Shown here: in pieces, positions 60,867-64,000 of the stretch
Numbering within the stretch: the stretch's first letter is position 1
How the letters are laid out: each line of letters opens with the position of its first letter
Source of the DNA: Chloroflexota bacterium
GTDB lineage: Bacteria > Chloroflexota > Anaerolineae > Caldilineales > Caldilineaceae
NCBI GenBank assembly: GCA_024277175.1
Contig: JAJRVT010000185.1
Location: 1-64,000, forward strand
Direction of reading: 5' to 3'
DNA: 64,000 nucleotides
Made by a program: the position numbers and the translations under genes
The notes under the pieces: model-generated
The model's input: the letters and a program-made list of their open reading frames with translations, nothing else
Told to the model about the DNA's origin: nothing
The model's database searches: none

Positions 60867-61820
60867 ATGCAGATCGTCCAGACCATTTCCAACCGTTTGC
60901 TGGAAAACGTACGCAAAGTCATCGTTGGCAAAGATGACAATATCCGCATGACCCTGGTCGCCCTTCTCTGCGAAGGACACCTGCTCATCGAAGACGTGCC
61001 TGGCGTGGGCAAGACCATGCTGGCGCGGGCGATCGCGCGCAGCATCGGCTGCACGTTTCGGCGCATCCAGTTCACGCCCGACATGCTGCCCAGCGATGTG
61101 ACAGGCGTCAGCATCTTCAACCAGAAGACCATGGAGTTCGAGTTCCGGCCCGGCCCCATCATGGCCCAGATCGTGCTCACCGACGAGATCAACCGGGCCA
61201 CGCCCAAGACCCAATCCGCATTGCTGGAGGCCATGGAGGAACGCCAGATCACCGTGGACGGCGTCACCTATCCCATGGCGCGGCCCTTCCTGGTCCTGGC
61301 TACCCAGAACCCAATCGAGTACGAAGGCACCTTCCCCCTGCCCGAAGCCCAGGTCGATCGCTTCATGGTGCGCATCCAGTTGGGCTATCCCAGCAAGGCC
61401 AACGAGATCGACGTGCTCAACCGTCAATCCGATCATCACCCCATTGAGGACCTGGAGCAGGCGGTCACGGTGGAGGAGTTGATCGAGGCCCAACGCGCGG
61501 TGCGCACCATCTATGTGGACGATCTGGTGAAGAGTTACATCGTAGATCTGGTGACCACTACCCGGGATCACCCTGACATCTATCTGGGGGCCAGCCCTCG
61601 AGGCAGCATCGCCCTTTTCAAAGCCACGCGCGCCTGGGCGGCCATCAACGGGCGCGACTTCGTTCTGCCTGACGACGTCAAGCTGATGGCTGAAGCCACC
61701 CTGGCCCATCGCCTGATCGTCAGTCCATCGGCGCGCATTAAAAACGTATCGACTCGCCAGATCATCGAAGACACCCTACGTCATACGCCCGTGCCCGGCG
61801 CCCGCTCCAAGTTGCGTTAA
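60867..61820 (+). CDS. moxR: MoxR-family AAA+ ATPase
   Basis: A 317-residue MoxR ATPase: Walker [11 protein letters not shown], the family start [15 protein letters not shown], Walker [24 protein letters not shown], sensor [18 protein letters not shown](V)DRF, and the small domain ending [18 protein letters not shown]. MoxR proteins act as chaperones with adjacent von Willebrand or DUF58 partners; here a DUF58 gene follows. GAGGTGATGA precedes the ATG. Confidence 0.93.
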   Translation: MQIVQTISNRLLENVRKVIVGKDDNIRMTLVALLCEGHLLIEDVPGVGKTMLARAIARSIGCTFRRIQFTPDMLPSDVTGVSIFNQKTMEFEFRPGPIMAQIVLTDEINRATPKTQSALLEAMEERQITVDGVTYPMARPFLVLATQNPIEYEGTFPLPEAQVDRFMVRIQLGYPSKANEIDVLNRQSDHHPIEDLEQAVTVEELIEAQRAVRTIYVDDLVKSYIVDLVTTTRDHPDIYLGASPRGSIALFKATRAWAAINGRDFVLPDDVKLMAEATLAHRLIVSPSARIKNVSTRQIIEDTLRHTPVPGARSKLR

Positions 61821-61836
61821 TGTCATCGTTCGTGTT

Positions 61837-61877
61837 ACGCGCTTTAGCGCAATCCCGCCGCCAACTACGCTAAAGCG
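61837..61877. repeat. CGCTTTAGCG inverted repeat between moxR and the DUF58 gene
   Basis: GCGCTTTAGCG (61840-61849 region) and CGCTAAAGCG (61868-61877) pair over 10 bp; the outer flanks CGTTCGT and ACGAACG also match. In the operon mRNA this forms a stem-loop. Confidence 0.7.
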
Positions 61878-61921
61878 TATATACGACGAACGGGCTGCAC
61901 CAGCATCAAACTTGTTTATTT

Positions 61922-63229
61922 ATGTCAATTTCAGGACGTTTCATCTTTCTGCTGATCGCAACCGGCGTGGCCTGGCTCCTGGCCGTGAACACCGGCCGCG
62001 GTCTGGCCTATAATATGGCCTACATGCTCTCCGCCATTCTGGGGATCAGCATGCTGTGGGCCAGCATGAGTCTGCGCGGGGTGACCATCCGGCGCTACAC
62101 GCGTACGCGCCGCAGCCAGGTGGGGCAGTTCGCGGAAGAGCAGTTTGAAATCGCTAACCACGGAGCCATGCCCAAGCTCTGGATCGAGATCGAGGACTAT
62201 TCCACCCTGCCCTGGCACGACGCCAGCCATGTGGTCAGCAGTCTGAGGCGCAACAGTTCGTTCCGCTGGCAGGTAAAGACCCTCTGCACCCAACGAGGGC
62301 GTTTCCGTCTGGGGTCCATGCTGATCCGCAGCGGAGACCCCCTGGGCGTCTTTGATGTGGAGCAACACCTGCCCCACACATCTTACCTGATCGTCTATCC
62401 GCTGACCGTGGACCTTCCCTCCTTCGAACCGACCCTCTCCGATCTGTCTGGCGGCGAAGCCCGACGTCGCTGGACCTATCAGGTCACCACCAACGCGGCC
62501 GGCGTGCGCGATTATATGCCCGGCGACAGCCTGAATCGCATCCACTGGCCGACCACCGCCCGCGTCCGCCGTCTGATGACCAAGGAATTCGAGCTGGATC
62601 CGACGGCCGACGTCTGGATTTATCTGGATCTCTACCAGGGAGCGGAAGCCGGGCTACCCTGGGAGCCGCATCCGCCGGAAGTGGGATTGTTTCTGCTGGA
62701 GGAGATGAAGCGACGCCGAAGCCAGATGGAACTGCCCCCGGTCACCACTGAGTACAGTATCACGGTGGCGGCCAGCATCGCCCGCTATTTTCTCATGCGC
62801 AACCGGGCGGTGGGCATGAGCAGCCGCGGCCACACCCGGGAATATCTGCAAGCGGACCGGGGCGAGCGCCAACTGCACAAAATTCTGGAGACGCTGGCGG
62901 TGATGGACGCTGGCGGCACCCTCCCCTTCGCGCACATGGTGATCACAGATGTAATGCGCCTCAACCGCAATGACACCGTGTTGGCCATCAGCGCCGACCC
63001 GAGCCCGGAATGGGCCCAGGCGCTACAACACGCCCAACGGCGCGGGGTCAACAGCATGGCGGTGGTGGTGGATGGCTCCACGTTCGGCCGCGTCGCCAAC
63101 TACAGCCCGCTCTTCGCCAAACTGGAGGCCGCCAGCATCCCCACCTACCACATCCGCCGGGACGAACCCATCGCCAGCGCGCTCAGCCACCCCTCCTACG
63201 GCGCGCCCCGACAGCGCCCCTACCCGTAA
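61922..63229 (+). CDS. DUF58 protein (MoxR partner)
   Basis: A 435-residue DUF58 protein with two N-terminal membrane segments (about 5-20 and 28-46) and the family signature [27 protein letters not shown] (about 197-224, a DxxRxIHW-like block), with a von Willebrand-like fold beyond. It is predicted to work with MoxR in protein assembly or envelope stress; the precise role in this organism is unknown. It lies 101 bp downstream of moxR with a hairpin in the gap. Confidence 0.92.
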   Translation: MSISGRFIFLLIATGVAWLLAVNTGRGLAYNMAYMLSAILGISMLWASMSLRGVTIRRYTRTRRSQVGQFAEEQFEIANHGAMPKLWIEIEDYSTLPWHDASHVVSSLRRNSSFRWQVKTLCTQRGRFRLGSMLIRSGDPLGVFDVEQHLPHTSYLIVYPLTVDLPSFEPTLSDLSGGEARRRWTYQVTTNAAGVRDYMPGDSLNRIHWPTTARVRRLMTKEFELDPTADVWIYLDLYQGAEAGLPWEPHPPEVGLFLLEEMKRRRSQMELPPVTTEYSITVAASIARYFLMRNRAVGMSSRGHTREYLQADRGERQLHKILETLAVMDAGGTLPFAHMVITDVMRLNRNDTVLAISADPSPEWAQALQHAQRRGVNSMAVVVDGSTFGRVANYSPLFAKLEAASIPTYHIRRDEPIASALSHPSYGAPRQRPYP

Positions 63230-63268
63230 TCCATGTAGGTGCGGGTAAACCGGTGGCGGTGCAAACGC
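63230..63268. repeat. Short degenerate repeat remnant between convergent genes
   Basis: GTAGGTGCGGGTAAACCGG-type sequence resembles the ends of the repeat units at 9199-9230 and 9468-9490 (GTAGGTGC; AACCG-TGGCGG), suggesting a worn copy of that repeat family. No gene is present. Confidence 0.4.
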
Positions 63269-63994
63269 TCAGAAGCCGGCAGCGACCAGGACCTCCGCCT
63301 GCCGCGTTAGCAGTTGACGAATGCCGCCCTCGGCCAGCTGAAGCATGGATTGCAGTTCGTTGTGGCTGAACGGCTCCCCCTCTGCGGTCCCCTGCACCTC
63401 TACAAAGCGCCCGTCGCTCGTCATGACCACGTTCATATCCACGCTCGCACGCAGATCCATGGCATAGTCCAGATCCAGGGCCGGCTCGCCGTCCACAATG
63501 CCCACGCTCACTGCGGCCACCGCGTCCTGGAGCGGGTTGCGGTCCAGCGTTCCATCGTCGACCAGGCGGGCGATGGCCATGGCCATGGCCACATAGCCGC
63601 CGGTGATAGAGGCGGTGCGGGTGCCGCCGTCGGCCTGGATCACATCACAGTCGATCACGATCTGACGGTCACCCAACGCGCGCAGGTCCACGGCTCCCCG
63701 CAGGCTACGCGCGATCAGGCGTTTGATCTCCTGGGTGCGGCCCTTGGGACCGTTGATCTCACGCTGGGTGCGGGTGTGGGTGCTGCGGGGCAACATGGCG
63801 TACTCGGCCGTCACCCAGCCGTGCCGATCCGACGACTGCCACAGCCAGCGGGGCAGGCTTTCCAGCACGGTGGCGTTACAGAGAACCCGGGTGTCGCCCA
63901 TGCTGACGAGGACGGAGCCTTCAGGATAGATGACGTAATCCAGCTCAAATTTCACAGGGCGGAGTTCATCCGCGGCTCGCTTGGCGGCGCTCAT
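63269..63994 (-). CDS. rph: Ribonuclease PH
   Basis: A 241-residue RNase PH, a phosphate-dependent 3' exonuclease that trims tRNA precursors. Family blocks: [101 protein letters not shown] and [20 protein letters not shown]. The arginine/phosphate-binding TRTQRE and GRTQEI motifs are intact. The start at 63994 gives the normal N-terminal length; the window ends six bases further on, so an upstream alternative cannot be excluded. Confidence 0.94.
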   Translation of the reverse strand: MSAAKRAADELRPVKFELDYVIYPEGSVLVSMGDTRVLCNATVLESLPRWLWQSSDRHGWVTAEYAMLPRSTHTRTQREINGPKGRTQEIKRLIARSLRGAVDLRALGDRQIVIDCDVIQADGGTRTASITGGYVAMAMAIARLVDDGTLDRNPLQDAVAAVSVGIVDGEPALDLDYAMDLRASVDMNVVMTSDGRFVEVQGTAEGEPFSHNELQSMLQLAEGGIRQLLTRQAEVLVAAGF

Positions 63995-64000
63995 GGGCGT

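Overview
The window looks like chromosomal DNA of a GC-rich, envelope-respiring bacterium, most likely a member of the Chloroflexota (Anaerolineae/Caldilineae-like). This is inferred from the mix of multihaem c-type cytochromes, Flp pilin, proline/threonine-rich SH3 proteins, MoxR/DUF58 pair, ATPase-less sugar ABC operon, and intergenic regions packed with palindromic repeats. No rRNA or tRNA gene was seen, so the assignment is not certain.

Layout. (1) 1-9130, minus strand: an enediyne core cassette, E3 (DUF1702), E4 (UnbV/ASPIC, FG-GAP), E5 (UnbU membrane protein) and a partial iterative enediyne PKS (KS-AT-ACP-KR-DH seen before the window edge). It is the most notable content of the window. 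(2) 9131-10236: a repeat-rich gap with a probable MITE-like insertion and a candidate small terminated RNA. (3) 10237-15760: homocysteine methyltransferase, a small unknown protein, a GNAT protein, a two-SDR fusion coupled to a degenerate S51-like protein, and a NarL-type response regulator. (4) 15747-22424, minus strand: the sensor kinase partner of that regulator and three multihaem cytochrome genes (about 30 haem motifs together) behind a consensus promoter and an operator-like repeat pair. (5) 22939-33765: Flp pilin, ComF, Hpf, an isochorismatase-like hydrolase, a dynamin-like GTPase coupled to a GNAT protein, a secreted glycosidase, a Nudix hydrolase and UvrA. (6) 34171-42454: the conserved nusA-ylxR-infB-rbfA-nrnA-truB-ribF block for transcription/translation factors, rRNA/tRNA maturation and flavin synthesis, preceded by a structured leader. 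(7) 42567-51627: a haem/beta-propeller lipoprotein, glycosyltransferases, xanthine phosphoribosyltransferase and small membrane/SH3 proteins. (8) 51680-60067: a carbohydrate ABC uptake operon without its ATPase, a divergent LacI regulator and a large glycosidase-like modular protein. (9) 60418-63994: PaaI-like thioesterase, MoxR ATPase, DUF58 protein and RNase PH.

Four or more families of short palindromic repeats occupy the gaps between genes. In several places a gene's stop codon lies inside the repeat, and one CGCAGAG-type repeat sits in frame inside uvrA.

How it fits together: the enediyne genes form one co-directional, tightly packed transcription unit that continues off the left edge, where thioesterase, tailoring, transport and self-protection genes would be expected. 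The cytochrome and two-component genes suggest an extracytoplasmic electron-transfer module. The ABC/LacI/glycosidase group suggests sugar uptake. The nusA-ribF block is housekeeping.
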